Assembly (NCBI RefSeq): GCF_900103195.1
Contig: NZ_FMWU01000030.1
Coordinates: 1-64,000, forward strand
Source: Methylobacterium sp. UNC378MF
GTDB taxonomy: Bacteria; Pseudomonadota; Alphaproteobacteria; Rhizobiales; Beijerinckiaceae
Length of the DNA: 64,000 bases
Direction of reading: 5' to 3'
This document shows positions 1-9,218 of the stretch, piece by piece. The notes beneath the pieces are model-generated. The model worked only from the letters and a program-made list of their open reading frames with translations, had not been told where the DNA came from and searched no databases. Both the position numbers and the translations under genes were made by a program. The stretch's first letter is position 1, and each line of letters opens with the position of its first letter.

Positions 1-1
1 G

Positions 2-940
2 TGGACGCTGCACGACTACTCGCCGGTATGCCACCGCAACCACCTGGTCCAGCCGGACGGGCGCTATTGCGGCCTGGCGCCGGTGGCGGAGTGCCGGTCG
101 TGCCTGGCGGTGGACGCGGACGGGTTCGAGGAGCCGGATCCGGGCGAGCGGCGGGCGGTGTTCGGGGCGTTCCTGGCGGGCGCGGCGCGGGTGTTTGCGC
201 CGTCCTCCGACACGGCGGGCCGGATCCGCGCGGTGTACCCGGACCTCGCTGTCACGGTGCGGCCGCACCTGGAGCCGGAGCGGGCGGTGCGCTCGACCGC
301 GCTGCAGCGGCCCGGCCGCGTCCGCCGCGTCGCCGTGCTCGGCGCAATCAGCCCCACCAAAGGCGGCCTACTCCTGCAGGCCCTGGCCACCGACGCACAG
401 GACCGGGACCTGCCGCTGCACTTCTCGATCGTCGGCCACTCGGACCCGGCCCTGACCGGTGGCCTGGAGCGCGCCGGCGTTACCGAGACGGGGCGGTACT
501 CCACCGACGATCCGACCCTCGACCGGGTCGCCAGGTCGGCCCTCCAGATCGCCGAGACCGGCCGCCACTGGGAGGACGACGAGATCCTCGATCTCGTCAC
601 ACAGGTCTCGGCCGACCTGATCCTGCTGCCGTCGATCTGGCCGGAAACCTACGCGTACACGCTGACGCTGGCGCTACGCACCGACCTGCCGGTGGTGGCC
701 TTCGACCTGGGTGCCCCGGGGGAGCGGCTGCGCTCGGAGTCGAACGGCCATCTGCTGCCCTGCGCACTGGTCGCCAATCCGACGGCCTGCAACGACCGGA
801 TGCTCGCCCTCGAAATCCCGGCGCTCGGCCGCAGCGCGGGGCTGACGCGAGTCGCCGCCTATGCGGACCTGCTGCGCGATTATTACGATCTCGCGACCTG
901 CCAACGACCCGACAGGAGAGCCACGGTCAACGCACTTTAG
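2..940 (+). CDS. Glycosyltransferase, C-terminal part (5' truncated by window)
   Basis: The open frame enters from the left edge, and 312 residues are visible before the TAG. Near the visible start is HDYSPVC, resembling the HDY-x-x-x-C region of bacterial GT4-type glycosyltransferases. Further on come a VAVLGAISPTKG segment, typical of the start of the C-terminal Rossmann lobe, and SIWPETYAYTLTLAL, which resembles the nucleotide-sugar binding E-x7-E region. The likely role is sugar transfer during surface polysaccharide assembly, fitting the export permease 45 bases downstream. Donor and acceptor cannot be told. The N-terminal acceptor lobe lies outside the window. Confidence 0.75.
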   Translation, partial: WTLHDYSPVCHRNHLVQPDGRYCGLAPVAECRSCLAVDADGFEEPDPGERRAVFGAFLAGAARVFAPSSDTAGRIRAVYPDLAVTVRPHLEPERAVRSTALQRPGRVRRVAVLGAISPTKGGLLLQALATDAQDRDLPLHFSIVGHSDPALTGGLERAGVTETGRYSTDDPTLDRVARSALQIAETGRHWEDDEILDLVTQVSADLILLPSIWPETYAYTLTLALRTDLPVVAFDLGAPGERLRSESNGHLLPCALVANPTACNDRMLALEIPALGRSAGLTRVAAYADLLRDYYDLATCQRPDRRATVNAL

Positions 941-985
941 CCCCTTTTCTCATCGAAGCAGGCCCGGCAACCAGAGGTCACGTCG

Positions 986-1780
986 ATGCCCGCCCTCCCG
1001 CCGGTCCAGGGACAGAAGAGCCCGATCGAGTCCTACCTGCACGTCCTGCATGCCTTAATCCTGCGGGACATGCGCACCCGTTTCGGAGCCTCCCTCTGGG
1101 GCTACGGCGTGGTCGTGCTCTGGCCCTGCGTCCACGTCTTCATGCTGATCGCGATCTACACCTTCCAGAAGCTGGCGGCCCCCCTCGGCGACAACAGGGC
1201 CCTGTTCTTTGCAACAGGCGCGGTTCCCGTTCTGGTCTTCCAATATATCTCGCGCGAGGTCATGAAGGCGGTGATCATGAACCGGCCGCTGACCTACTAC
1301 CCGCAGGTCAAGCTGTTCGACGTCATCCTGGCCCGCATCCTCGTCGAGATCGTGACCGGCTTCCTCGCGCTGCTGGTCGTCTGTTCCATCCTGGTCGTCA
1401 TAGGGACCAATCCGATCCCAGCGGACCCATTCACGGCTATGTGCGGCTACCTTGCCGCGATCGTACTTGGCATCGGGATTGGAACAATCAACGTGGCGAT
1501 CATCGGCTTTTTCCCAGGCTGGCTGATCGGCTACGCACTTTTCAGCATCATCCTGTATGTATCGAGCGGAGTTATGTTTCTCCCAAGCTACATGCCAGAC
1601 AAAGTCTACTACTGGATGAAGTACAACCCGGCCATGCAGCTGGCTGAATGGGTAAGATCTGCCTATTATCCCTACGCGGGCATTCAGGTAGATTATCTTT
1701 ACATCATCATGTTCGGCCTGACCTGCGCCAGCATCGGCCTGCTGCTGGTCAAGCATGTCGTCAGCAAGCTCCAAGCTTGA
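986..1780 (+). CDS. ABC-2 type polysaccharide export permease (KpsM/Wzm-like)
   Basis: A 264-residue integral membrane protein with about six hydrophobic segments, the size of capsule and O-antigen export permeases. It has the cytoplasmic N-terminal stretch LILRDMRTRFGASLWGY, typical of this family (R-x-I-x-x-RYG-like), and an aromatic-rich C-terminal part. It would form the channel that moves a lipid-linked glycan across the inner membrane with a Wzt/KpsT-type ATPase. No such ATPase is in the window, so it probably lies upstream. ATG 986 follows an AGAGG ribosome site. An inverted repeat lies just after the stop. Confidence 0.85.
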   Translation: MPALPPVQGQKSPIESYLHVLHALILRDMRTRFGASLWGYGVVVLWPCVHVFMLIAIYTFQKLAAPLGDNRALFFATGAVPVLVFQYISREVMKAVIMNRPLTYYPQVKLFDVILARILVEIVTGFLALLVVCSILVVIGTNPIPADPFTAMCGYLAAIVLGIGIGTINVAIIGFFPGWLIGYALFSIILYVSSGVMFLPSYMPDKVYYWMKYNPAMQLAEWVRSAYYPYAGIQVDYLYIIMFGLTCASIGLLLVKHVVSKLQA

Positions 1781-1788
1781 AGAAAGCA

Positions 1789-1821
1789 GGGTTGCGCGTG
1801 TGCCCTACAATCGCGCAACCC
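1789..1821 (+). terminator. Stem-loop after the export permease
   Basis: A perfect 10-base inverted repeat, GGGTTGCGCG (1789-1798) and CGCGCAACCC (1812-1821), with a 13-base loop, starts 9 bases after the permease stop. There is no T-tract, so this could be a processing or attenuation hairpin rather than an intrinsic terminator. Confidence 0.45.
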
Positions 1822-1938
1822 GCGGCCGGCACGATCCTCAGGCTGCCCCACCAGAGCCGACCGCAGGCTTCCGTGTGGCCGCGACGCAAGTCTCAAGCTT
1901 CGAATTCTCCAACCGCTTCGGGCCAGGGCTGTCGCACG

Positions 1939-2280
1939 ATGACGAATGCCGCTCATGCCATTGAAACGAAATACATTCGTCAGATCCAACAGCAGCAGGT
2001 CGAATTGACCCTCCTCAAAGCCGAACGCGACGACGCCTTGCGCGAGCGCGATCTGGCCCGTGCTCGGTCGGAGGCGACGTCCACGCTGATCGAGGCGCTG
2101 GTCGGAAGCGTGCGGCCTTACGGGTTCAGTCGCAAGCGCTTCCTCGCCGCGATCCGCAAGGCTGCGCGGACCGTGCCGGATCACGGACCGGCCGCACTTC
2201 AGCACGGCATCCTGTTCGAAGGTTCGAACCGGATCCTGGCGGCCTCCCGCATTCCGGGCCGAGCGGCGACGCGCGGCTGA
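1939..2280 (+). CDS. Small coiled-coil hypothetical protein
   Basis: A 113-residue protein starting MTNAAHAIETKY. Residues 5-55 are rich in Glu, Gln, Arg and Leu with heptad-like spacing (IQQQQVELTLLKAERDDALR), which suggests a coiled coil. The C-terminal half is basic and contains GFSRKRFLAAIRKAAR. The open frame extends further upstream, but that part overlaps the permease and has poor codon use, so I chose ATG 1939. It lies between an exporter and an FkbM methyltransferase and may belong to the same glycan locus. I do not recognise a family. Confidence 0.55.
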   Translation: MTNAAHAIETKYIRQIQQQQVELTLLKAERDDALRERDLARARSEATSTLIEALVGSVRPYGFSRKRFLAAIRKAARTVPDHGPAALQHGILFEGSNRILAASRIPGRAATRG

Positions 2281-2336
2281 ACCCCGACACGCTTGCGCGC
2301 ACGCGCGATCCCGTTCCGAGACTGGAGCCCAGGACC

Positions 2337-3089
2337 ATGGATGTCGAACTCCTGACGGTGTTCAATGCCCTGATCAACCTGCGGGATAATCTGAACGCGC
2401 ACCCGCACATTCTCAGCTCGGATCTCGACTTCCTGTCCTTCGCCACGCGGCTGGCTCCGTACTCCAACGCGCAGTTGATGCAGGATCTGTGGGTGCTGTA
2501 CGAGCTCCGGGAGAAGCGAAACGGCTATTTCGTGGAATTCGGCGCCTGCGATGGCGTCAGCCTGAGCAACACGCTCCTGCTTGAAAAGACCTACGCTTGG
2601 CAGGGAGCCCTCGCGGAGCCAGCTCGGGCTTGGCACGAAGCGCTACATCGCAACCGCGGCTGCTACATCTCCGATAAGTGCGTCTACAAGACCGACGGCA
2701 TTGAGGTTCTCTTTAACGAGGTCGACATCGGCGAGCTCTCCGGCATGGAGGATTTTGCCGGCGACGACTTTCACGCCCAGTTTCGCCAGGAGCGCCGGCA
2801 ATACCCGGTGGCGACCATCTCGCTGGAGCGATTCCTCTCGGAGGCCCGGGCGCCGCGGCGCATCGACTACATGAGCATCGATGTGGAAGGCGGCGAGCTC
2901 GACGTGCTGCAGAGCTTCGATTTCACCCGTCACGACATCGCGCTGATCAGCGTTGAGCATAATTTCTCGAGCAGCCGGGAGAAGATCGACGCGCTGCTAA
3001 GTGGCCACGGTTACCGACGGCGCTTCCGTCAGCTGTCCCTGTTCGACGACTGGTACGCGCGCCCGGATCTCGTGACCGCACGATCCTGA
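2337..3089 (+). CDS. FkbM-family SAM-dependent methyltransferase
   Basis: A 250-residue protein with the hallmarks of FkbM methyltransferases: a GYFVEFGACDGVSLSNT loop (about residues 62-78) for S-adenosylmethionine binding, and IDYMSIDVEGGELDVLQ (about 180-196), the diagnostic D-V-E-G motif of this family. FkbM proteins O-methylate sugars or polyketides. In this locus a glycan hydroxyl is the likely target, by inference. ATG 2337 follows an AGGA site. It is codirectional with the hypothetical gene 14 bases downstream. Confidence 0.85.
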   Translation: MDVELLTVFNALINLRDNLNAHPHILSSDLDFLSFATRLAPYSNAQLMQDLWVLYELREKRNGYFVEFGACDGVSLSNTLLLEKTYAWQGALAEPARAWHEALHRNRGCYISDKCVYKTDGIEVLFNEVDIGELSGMEDFAGDDFHAQFRQERRQYPVATISLERFLSEARAPRRIDYMSIDVEGGELDVLQSFDFTRHDIALISVEHNFSSSREKIDALLSGHGYRRRFRQLSLFDDWYARPDLVTARS

Positions 3090-3103
3090 CGGAAGGTTCG
3101 GCT

Positions 3104-3424
3104 ATGTCGGCGCAGACCGCAATCGCCATTCTGGATTCGATGTTCGACCTGTTCAAGGAAATGGGCAGCGGCATCGCCCTCGATCTCAACTGGTTCGCGA
3201 TCGCCAGGCGCCTCCAGCAGGTTCGCGCGGAAGCCGTGTGGTCGGCCGATCTCGACTTCGTCGCCGTCAAGCTGAAGGCGCACGCCGCCCATTACGCCGC
3301 CACCTACCGCGAGCCCCTCGGTTCAGAGGCGATTAGAAAGAAGAACGCCGAAAGGCTCGACGAAGTCGTCCGACATTACTCGATCCTTCGCGCGCATCTG
3401 GAGCAGCAGTTACCGGCCTCCTGA
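3104..3424 (+). CDS. Hypothetical protein, 106 aa
   Basis: A mostly helical-looking protein with no signal peptide or membrane segment. It starts 14 bases after the FkbM gene behind GGAAGG, so the two are probably cotranscribed. The sequence DLNWFAIARRLQQVRAEAVW and a charged C-terminal half suggest a small helical bundle. I recognise no family. Codon use matches its neighbours. Confidence 0.6.
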   Translation: MSAQTAIAILDSMFDLFKEMGSGIALDLNWFAIARRLQQVRAEAVWSADLDFVAVKLKAHAAHYAATYREPLGSEAIRKKNAERLDEVVRHYSILRAHLEQQLPAS

Positions 3425-3641
3425 CGCCGTAATGATTGGCGCGCGGTGCACATGGGCGCTCCGAGAATGGCCTCCGCCAGTAGGACACGCTGGTCAGCCG
3501 CGCCGGTACACAAGTCGCCACCGACGGTAGCCCAAACTCGACCGTCCCGAGCGCGCTGCCCAACGCTAAGCATTGAGCCTGCGTACGGTTTGAGGCATCG
3601 ATCCTGTGCACGTGCGCCCATGCGGCGACGAGGGAGGTATC

Positions 3642-5057
3642 GTGAGCAGTCTGAAATTCGGGACGAGCGGCTTGCGCGGTCTCGTAACCGACCTCGTCGG
3701 CGGCCCGAGCTACGCCTATGCCAGCGCGTTCTTCCGATCCGTCTCCCAGAGCGAAGGTGGCCGTATGGTCGTCATCGGGCGTGATTTGCGTGACAGCAGC
3801 CCCGGCATCGCCGCGACGGTGGCAGACGCCGCGGCAGGTGCCGGCTTCACGGCGATCGATTGCGGCCCGCTGCCGACTCCGGCCCTCGCCCTCGAAGCGA
3901 TGCGGCGCGGTGCCTGTGCGGTCATGGTCACAGGCAGCCACATCCCCGAGGATCGCAATGGCCTGAAATTCTACCGGCCCGACGGCGAGATCACCAAAGC
4001 CGACGAGGCCGCCATCCTGGCCGCCCTGGAGCAGGGCGCGTCCGGCGATGGCCGGGCCTCAGCGCCTGCCTCGCCTGAACCCGACGCGATCGCGCGCTAT
4101 CAGCAGCGCTACGCTGCCGCCTTCGCGCCGGACATCCTGCAAGGCCTGCGGATCGCGGTCTATCAGCAGAGCTCGGTGGCCCGCGACCTGCTGGCCGACC
4201 TGCTCGCCGGGTTCGGCGCGCAGGTGACGCCGATCGGCCGTTCGCAGGTCTTCGTGCCGATCGATACAGAGGCCCACCGCCCGGAGGACATCGCCTTCAT
4301 CCGCGACGTCATGGAGCCGGGCTCCTTCGACGCGCTCGTGACCACGGACGGTGACGCCGACCGGCCACTGGTGGCCGACGGCACGGGCCGGATCCTGCGG
4401 GGCGACGTGCTCGGGCTCATCACCGCCCGCTTCCTTGGTGCCGATACGGTGGTAGTGCCGGTCACGGCCGGCTCGGCGCTCGAGCATTCCGGCGGCTTCC
4501 GGAAGGTTCTGCGCACAAAGGTGGGATCGCCTTTCGTCATTGCCGGCATGGAGCAGGCGACGTCGGCCGGGGCGCGGATCGTCGCAGGGTTCGAGGCGAA
4601 TGGCGGGTTCCTGCTCGGCTCGGATGTCACGCTCCACGGCAGGACATTGTCCGCCCTGCCGACGCGCGATGCGATGCTGCCGATCCTGGCCACCTTGGCA
4701 GCGACGCGCGCGGCTGGGATCGCCCTAGCGGACCTCGTGGCCTCCCTGGATGCGGGAGAGATGGCCAGCGACCGGCTGCCCAACACCCCGTCCGAGACGA
4801 GCGCCGCCTTCCTCGATCGCCTTCGGGATCCGGACTTCCGCGCTGCCTTCCTCGCCCCGATCGGATCATCGGCCTCGATCGATCAGCAGGACGGGATCCG
4901 GATCGAGCTGGACGGCGGGCGCACGATCCATTTCCGGGCATCGGGCAATGCGCCCGAGCTCCGCTGCTATGCGGAGGCCAAGTCGGCAGGGGAGGCGCAG
5001 GAGATCGTCCGGTGGGGACTTGCCTCCGCCGCGACCGCGATGGGGGCAAACACCTGA
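3642..5057 (+). CDS. Phosphomannomutase/phosphoglucomutase
   Basis: A 471-residue alpha-D-phosphohexomutase. In order it has TSGLRG near the N-terminus, the phosphoserine loop VMVTGSHIPEDRNGLKF (Ser about 100), the Mg-binding loop TTDGDADRP (about 232), the sugar-binding loop GFEANGG (about 316) and the phosphate-binding RASGNAPELRCY near the C-terminus. It interconverts hexose 6- and 1-phosphates to supply activated sugars. GTG 3642 is chosen because AGGGAGG sits 5 bases upstream and TSGLRG then falls where it does in the family. The loop reads TGSHIP rather than the commoner TASHNP, a variant I associate with CpsG/RfbK-like and related enzymes. Substrate choice (Man or Glc) cannot be read from sequence alone. 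Confidence 0.88.
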   Translation: MSSLKFGTSGLRGLVTDLVGGPSYAYASAFFRSVSQSEGGRMVVIGRDLRDSSPGIAATVADAAAGAGFTAIDCGPLPTPALALEAMRRGACAVMVTGSHIPEDRNGLKFYRPDGEITKADEAAILAALEQGASGDGRASAPASPEPDAIARYQQRYAAAFAPDILQGLRIAVYQQSSVARDLLADLLAGFGAQVTPIGRSQVFVPIDTEAHRPEDIAFIRDVMEPGSFDALVTTDGDADRPLVADGTGRILRGDVLGLITARFLGADTVVVPVTAGSALEHSGGFRKVLRTKVGSPFVIAGMEQATSAGARIVAGFEANGGFLLGSDVTLHGRTLSALPTRDAMLPILATLAATRAAGIALADLVASLDAGEMASDRLPNTPSETSAAFLDRLRDPDFRAAFLAPIGSSASIDQQDGIRIELDGGRTIHFRASGNAPELRCYAEAKSAGEAQEIVRWGLASAATAMGANT

Positions 5058-5210
5058 CCCCTCACGAAGCCTCGGAGCGACGCCCGAACATCGCAAGAAG
5101 CCGGGGCGCTCTTCAAAGCGCGCTGACGACCTTCGCCTCTTGGTGCGACCGCTCGGGCACGGCCAACGGACGGGCTTCGCGCGGGACAAGCGATGGCAGG
5201 ACGCGGCTTG

Positions 5211-6137
5211 CTACCGGTTGGCGTACTCCGCCGCGGCGAGCCTGCGCAGGCCCGCCTCGAGATCGATGCGCGGACACCAGCCGGTCCGGTCGAGGAACCG
5301 CGTCGAGTCGAGCATCTTGTAGGCCGCGCCCTGGAACGAGCCGGGCGGGCTCACCAGGGGGACGGACCAGTCGAGGGCGGCCAGGGCCGCCCGCGCCACC
5401 GCCTCGACGGTGACGGGCGTGTTGGCGGCGCAGTTGAGGATCTCGTTGTCGAACGCCTGGTCGGCCGCCAGGATCGCGTCGATCTGGTCGTCGACGTACA
5501 GCACCTCGCGGACGGTCTGCGGGTTGCCCCAGACCTCGAACTGCTGAGCGCCCGCCGCCTTCTCCCGCACGGCGCGGTCGAGCAGGGCGCCGACGAAGTG
5601 GCTGCGGTCGGAGGCCTTGTTGTCGTGCGGTCCGTACAGGGTCGCCAGCACGCAGTGCAGGAAGGTCAGTCCGTACTGGTGCGCGTAGGCCGCCGAGCCC
5701 GTCGCCAGGACCTGCTTGGCGAGCCCGTAGCCGATCACCGACGGGTGCGTGGGTCCCTGCCCGAAGCGCGCCTCGGAGAGCGGCTCCGCCGATTCCGGAT
5801 AGGTGCAGGACGAGCCCGTGGAGACGAGCTTGGCCTGCGGCTGGAACAGGCGCCACGCCTCGAGGACGTTCAGGTGGACCCGGGCATTGATTGCCAGGAG
5901 CTCGCCCTGGATGTCGTACTGCACCGCGCCGGTCCGCTGGCGGGTCACCACGTGGAAGATGCGGCCGGCCGGGGGCGCGGCGCGCAGCGCCTGCTCGACA
6001 TTGGCCCAGTCGGAGAGGTCGCCCGCCGCGCGTCCGATCTCGACGACCTCGCGGCCCTCGGCCCGGAGCCGGGGGACGAGGTTGCGCCCGAGGAAGCCGT
6101 CCGACCCAATGACGATGTCGCGCTCAGGCCCCGGCAT
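5211..6137 (-). CDS. NAD-dependent epimerase/dehydratase (extended SDR)
   Basis: A 308-residue extended short-chain dehydrogenase. It shows GSDGFLGRNL near the N-terminus, a G-x-x-G-x-x-G-type NAD site, and the catalytic set STGSSCTYP plus YGLAKQ (Y-x-x-x-K). It is related to GDP-fucose-synthase-like and UDP-sugar epimerases and should act on a nucleotide sugar. The open frame begins at 6224, but ATG 6137 has GGGG about 6 bases upstream, fits the Rossmann start and overlaps the upstream SDR by 14 bases, indicating translational coupling. Which sugar it acts on is unknown. The GDP-heptose genes nearby make a heptose derivative plausible. Confidence 0.8.
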   Translation of the reverse strand: MPGPERDIVIGSDGFLGRNLVPRLRAEGREVVEIGRAAGDLSDWANVEQALRAAPPAGRIFHVVTRQRTGAVQYDIQGELLAINARVHLNVLEAWRLFQPQAKLVSTGSSCTYPESAEPLSEARFGQGPTHPSVIGYGLAKQVLATGSAAYAHQYGLTFLHCVLATLYGPHDNKASDRSHFVGALLDRAVREKAAGAQQFEVWGNPQTVREVLYVDDQIDAILAADQAFDNEILNCAANTPVTVEAVARAALAALDWSVPLVSPPGSFQGAAYKMLDSTRFLDRTGWCPRIDLEAGLRRLAAAEYANR

Positions 6138-7101
6138 GGTCAGCCCCATCGCGATAGGCCTCGCGATACCACGCGATCGTCGGCCGCAGCCCGTCCGGGA
6201 GGCCCGTGAAGGTCGACATCCCAAAGCGCTCGCGCAGCCGCTGATTGGTCGAGCGGCGGGCGAGCACGCCGTGGGTCGCCGTGTCGGGGGCGTGCACCGG
6301 CCGGTCCTCCGCGGCCACCTCCAGGATGGTGCGGGCGAGGTCGAGCAGGGTCGTGGTCTCGCCGCGGCAGAGATTGAGCACGTCGCTTGTCTCCCGCATC
6401 TCCAGGGAGCGGGCGAACACGTCGACGACGTCGCCGACGTAGATGAAGTCGCGCTCGACCAGCGGGTTGCCCTTGATCTCGAAGCGCTCCCCCGGTGCCA
6501 GCGCGCGCATCACGAACGCCGGCAGGACGTGCGCCTTGCGCGGATCCGTCGAGTCGTGAGGACCGTAGGGGTTGCTCAGGCGGAAGCTCAGCGTGTGGAT
6601 CCCGTAGCGCTCGGCGTGGAGGTCGGCGACCACCTCGGCCCAGCGCTTCGACCAGGCGTAGAAGGCCTCGTTCCGGTTGGGCGGCGCGTTGAGGTCGACC
6701 GGACGCGCGTCGTCGAGGGGATCGAGGGCCGCCGGGTAGACCGCGACGCTCGAGGCCGCGCGCACCTCGCGGATGCCCTTCGTCAGGCAGAACCGGTAGA
6801 GGCGGTTGGCGATCTCGGCGTTGCCGGTGAGCAGGTCGCTCTGCGCCGTCTCGAACTTGTCGGCGTCGTAGCGCTGCGCGGCGACGTTGACGACGATCGT
6901 GTCGGCGGGGACCGACAGCGCCTCAAGGGTGTCGAAGCGCGCGGCCTCATGCGCCCCCGGCACCGCGCGGCCGGAGGGGCTGACCGCGATCAGCCGCGGC
7001 ACGCGGCCGGCGAGATGCGCGACGAGGTTGCGGCCGACAAACCCGGTCGCACCGACGACGACGACGGTGTCGGGCAAGGAGTGTAGGGGGAGAGCGGCCA
7101 C
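6124..7101 (-). CDS. NAD-dependent epimerase/dehydratase (extended SDR)
   Basis: A 325-residue extended SDR. VVVVGATGFVGRNL is the cofactor loop. AASSVAVYP and YAWSKRWAE supply the catalytic Ser and Y-x-x-x-K. SNPYGPHDSTDPRKAHVLP is the usual substrate-proximal region. It is a paralogue-like neighbour of the following SDR, with which it overlaps, and lies 2 bases after the C-methyltransferase. The arrangement suggests sequential editing of one nucleotide-linked keto-sugar, which is inference. Confidence 0.82.
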   Translation of the reverse strand: MAALPLHSLPDTVVVVGATGFVGRNLVAHLAGRVPRLIAVSPSGRAVPGAHEAARFDTLEALSVPADTIVVNVAAQRYDADKFETAQSDLLTGNAEIANRLYRFCLTKGIREVRAASSVAVYPAALDPLDDARPVDLNAPPNRNEAFYAWSKRWAEVVADLHAERYGIHTLSFRLSNPYGPHDSTDPRKAHVLPAFVMRALAPGERFEIKGNPLVERDFIYVGDVVDVFARSLEMRETSDVLNLCRGETTTLLDLARTILEVAAEDRPVHAPDTATHGVLARRSTNQRLRERFGMSTFTGLPDGLRPTIAWYREAYRDGADHAGA

Positions 7102-7103
7102 GC

Positions 7104-8363
7104 TCAGACCGACTTCGGCAGGTCGGCGGCGGTGATCACCTTGAGTTCCGGCACCGGGACGATGAAGGCGCCGCCGTTCTCGAGGTAGCGACGCTCGCGC
7201 GCCAGGAACTCGTCGATGAAGTTCCAGGCGAGCACCAGATAGGCGTCTGGCGCGGGCACGCTACCCTCCTCGACGATCGGGATTCGGGCGCCGGGAATCA
7301 GGCGGCCGAACTTCAGCGGATTCTTCTCGGCCGCATACTGGACCAGCCGCGGGCCGATGCCGAAGGCGTTGAGCAGGGTCGCGCCCTTGGCCGGGGCGCC
7401 GTAGGCGTGGACCGTCTTCCCCTCAGCGTGCATGCGCTCCAGCAGGTCGAGCAGCGCCGCCTGCAGGCGCCGGACGTTCTCGGCGAAGCCGACATAGGTC
7501 TCGAACTTGCCGTAGCCGCGGGCCTCCTCGTCGGCGCGCATGCGCTTGACCGCGTCGCCGACCGGGTGGGCGCCGGGGAAGCCGACATGCGCCTCGAGGG
7601 AACCGCCATGGACCGGGACGACGCTGACGTCGAAGACTTCCAGGCCGTGGCGCGCGAACAGCTGCTCCAGGGAGCGGAGCGTGTAGTAGCACAGGTGCTC
7701 GTGATAGATCTGATCGAAGGCGGTGTTCTCGATCATGCCGCCCAGGTAGATCGCCTGCACGACGAAGACGCCGTCCGGCTTGAGCAGCGTGACGATGCCC
7801 TTCACGACGCTGTGCAGCTCCTCCAGGTGGAAGAAGACGCCGGCGGCGGTGATCAGGCTCGCCGGCCCGTCCTGCGCGCGGACGATCTCGGCGGTCTCGG
7901 CGTTGAAGAAGCGGTTCAGCGTCGGCACGCCGGCGGCGCGGGCCAGTTCCACCACGTTCGAGGCGGGCTCGACGCCGCAGCGGCGCAGGCCGAAGGGCTC
8001 GTACTGCCGCAGCCACGTGCCGTCGTTGCTGCCGATGTCGACGACGAGGTCCTGCGGCCCGAGGCCGTACCGCTCCACGAGACGGGCCGCCGTCTGGCGG
8101 AAATGCTCCACCAGCGTCTTCGTCGTGCCCGAGACGTAGGGGTAGTCGCTGAACATGCTCTCCTTCGGGATCGTGTGATCGATCTGGACGAGCGTGCAGT
8201 CGTGGCAGAAGCCGGCGCGCAGGGGAAAATGCGGCTCGCGGCGGTCCGCGAGTTCCGGCGGGATCAGGCGGTTGCAGTGCGGCTGATCGGTCAGGTCGAG
8301 AAACAGCTCGACATCGCGTCCATCGCAGACGCGGCATGCCATGGCGAGTTTCGTTCCCGTCAT
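7104..8363 (-). CDS. Nucleotide-sugar C-methyltransferase
   Basis: A 419-residue protein with the three-part layout of TylCIII/NovU-type sugar C-methyltransferases. An N-terminal zinc-site region has CRVC and, about 45 residues on, FCHDC. A SAM-binding core has VVDIGSNDGTWL, and a C-terminal domain has GAPAKGATLLN. The motif YHEHLCYYT is typical of the family and includes the catalytic His region. Such enzymes methylate a carbon next to a keto group of a nucleotide-linked deoxysugar. It heads the minus-strand trio with two SDRs. ATG 8363 is chosen over the longer frame because the CxxC module should be near the N-terminus; ATG 8342 is possible. Confidence 0.82.
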   Translation of the reverse strand: MTGTKLAMACRVCDGRDVELFLDLTDQPHCNRLIPPELADRREPHFPLRAGFCHDCTLVQIDHTIPKESMFSDYPYVSGTTKTLVEHFRQTAARLVERYGLGPQDLVVDIGSNDGTWLRQYEPFGLRRCGVEPASNVVELARAAGVPTLNRFFNAETAEIVRAQDGPASLITAAGVFFHLEELHSVVKGIVTLLKPDGVFVVQAIYLGGMIENTAFDQIYHEHLCYYTLRSLEQLFARHGLEVFDVSVVPVHGGSLEAHVGFPGAHPVGDAVKRMRADEEARGYGKFETYVGFAENVRRLQAALLDLLERMHAEGKTVHAYGAPAKGATLLNAFGIGPRLVQYAAEKNPLKFGRLIPGARIPIVEEGSVPAPDAYLVLAWNFIDEFLARERRYLENGGAFIVPVPELKVITAADLPKSV

Positions 8364-8574
8364 CCTACGACCTGTGACATCCGCGGCGCGAGGCTCTACG
8401 ACCCCGCGAGGCTTACCGGCTGAGCAGGGGCAGCGCAACGCGCGTTCGCGCCTCGATCGAAGTCAGATCCGGAAAGCAAAACAGTCTTAAGATTTTGAAA
8501 TTCTTTATATGAAGAAAACTTACAATGACCCCGGGCGACAATTAAAAATACAAACTCCCGGCCTCCAGGAAAGA

Positions 8575-9120
8575 ATGATGTCGGTTCCGAATTGGACAGT
8601 CCGTAAGTCACACCATGTCATGAAGGATCGCTGGCTCGGTCTCCGTGCCGACAACTGCGTGACGCCTTCGGGCCACGTCCTCGACCCCTACTACGTGCTC
8701 GAGACCGCGGACATCGCCCTCGTGCTAGGTATCGACGCGGCCGATCACATCATCCTCGTACGCCAATACCGTCACGCCTATGGGGGTCCGAGCCTGGAGC
8801 TTCCGGGCGGGGCCATCGACCCCGCCGACCCCGATATCCTCGCGGCCGCCGAGCGCGAGATGCGCGAGGAAACCGGCTACATCTTCGCCGATGCCGAGCG
8901 CGTGGTTACCCTGAACGCGGATCCGGCCCGCTACGCCAACCGCATGCACCTCATTCGTGCGCGGGTGACCGCGGCCGGGCCGGCGCGGCCGGATCCCGGC
9001 GAGGACATTACGGTGGTGCGCGTACCGCGGGCCGAGGCCTTACAGCTCGCCCAGTCGGGCTCCATCGTCGGAGCCGTGCATGCCGCCATGATCCTGATCG
9101 GCCTGTCCGGCCACGGATGA
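8575..9120 (+). CDS. NUDIX hydrolase (ADP-ribose pyrophosphatase-like)
   Basis: A 181-residue protein with a NUDIX box from about residue 78. It reads GGAIDPADPDILAAAER followed by EMREETGY, so the RE-x-x-EE-x-G core is intact, but the stretch before it is a few residues longer than in the canonical G-x5-E spacing. The upstream RQYRHAYGGPSLELPGG is typical of ADP-ribose and nucleotide-sugar pyrophosphatases. It would hydrolyse a nucleoside diphosphate linked to X, perhaps recycling nucleotide sugars. ATG 8575 (or the adjacent ATG 8578) follows AGGAAAG. It is divergent from the methyltransferase across an AT-rich gap that probably holds both promoters. Confidence 0.85.
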   Translation: MMSVPNWTVRKSHHVMKDRWLGLRADNCVTPSGHVLDPYYVLETADIALVLGIDAADHIILVRQYRHAYGGPSLELPGGAIDPADPDILAAAEREMREETGYIFADAERVVTLNADPARYANRMHLIRARVTAAGPARPDPGEDITVVRVPRAEALQLAQSGSIVGAVHAAMILIGLSGHG

Positions 9121-9218
9121 GGGGCGTCATCGGATTGTGGATCGAGCGATCGAACCGCTGACAAGGCCCGCGCGTTCCGCCAATACGATTAATCGTCGGT
9201 TAAAGAGCGGATCGAAGC

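Noticed and set aside
1..1647. Long plus-strand open frame across the glycosyltransferase and permease
   Set aside because: Its translation is Arg/Pro/Gly-rich with no family signature, and it crosses two well-supported genes in other frames. It is an effect of high GC content.
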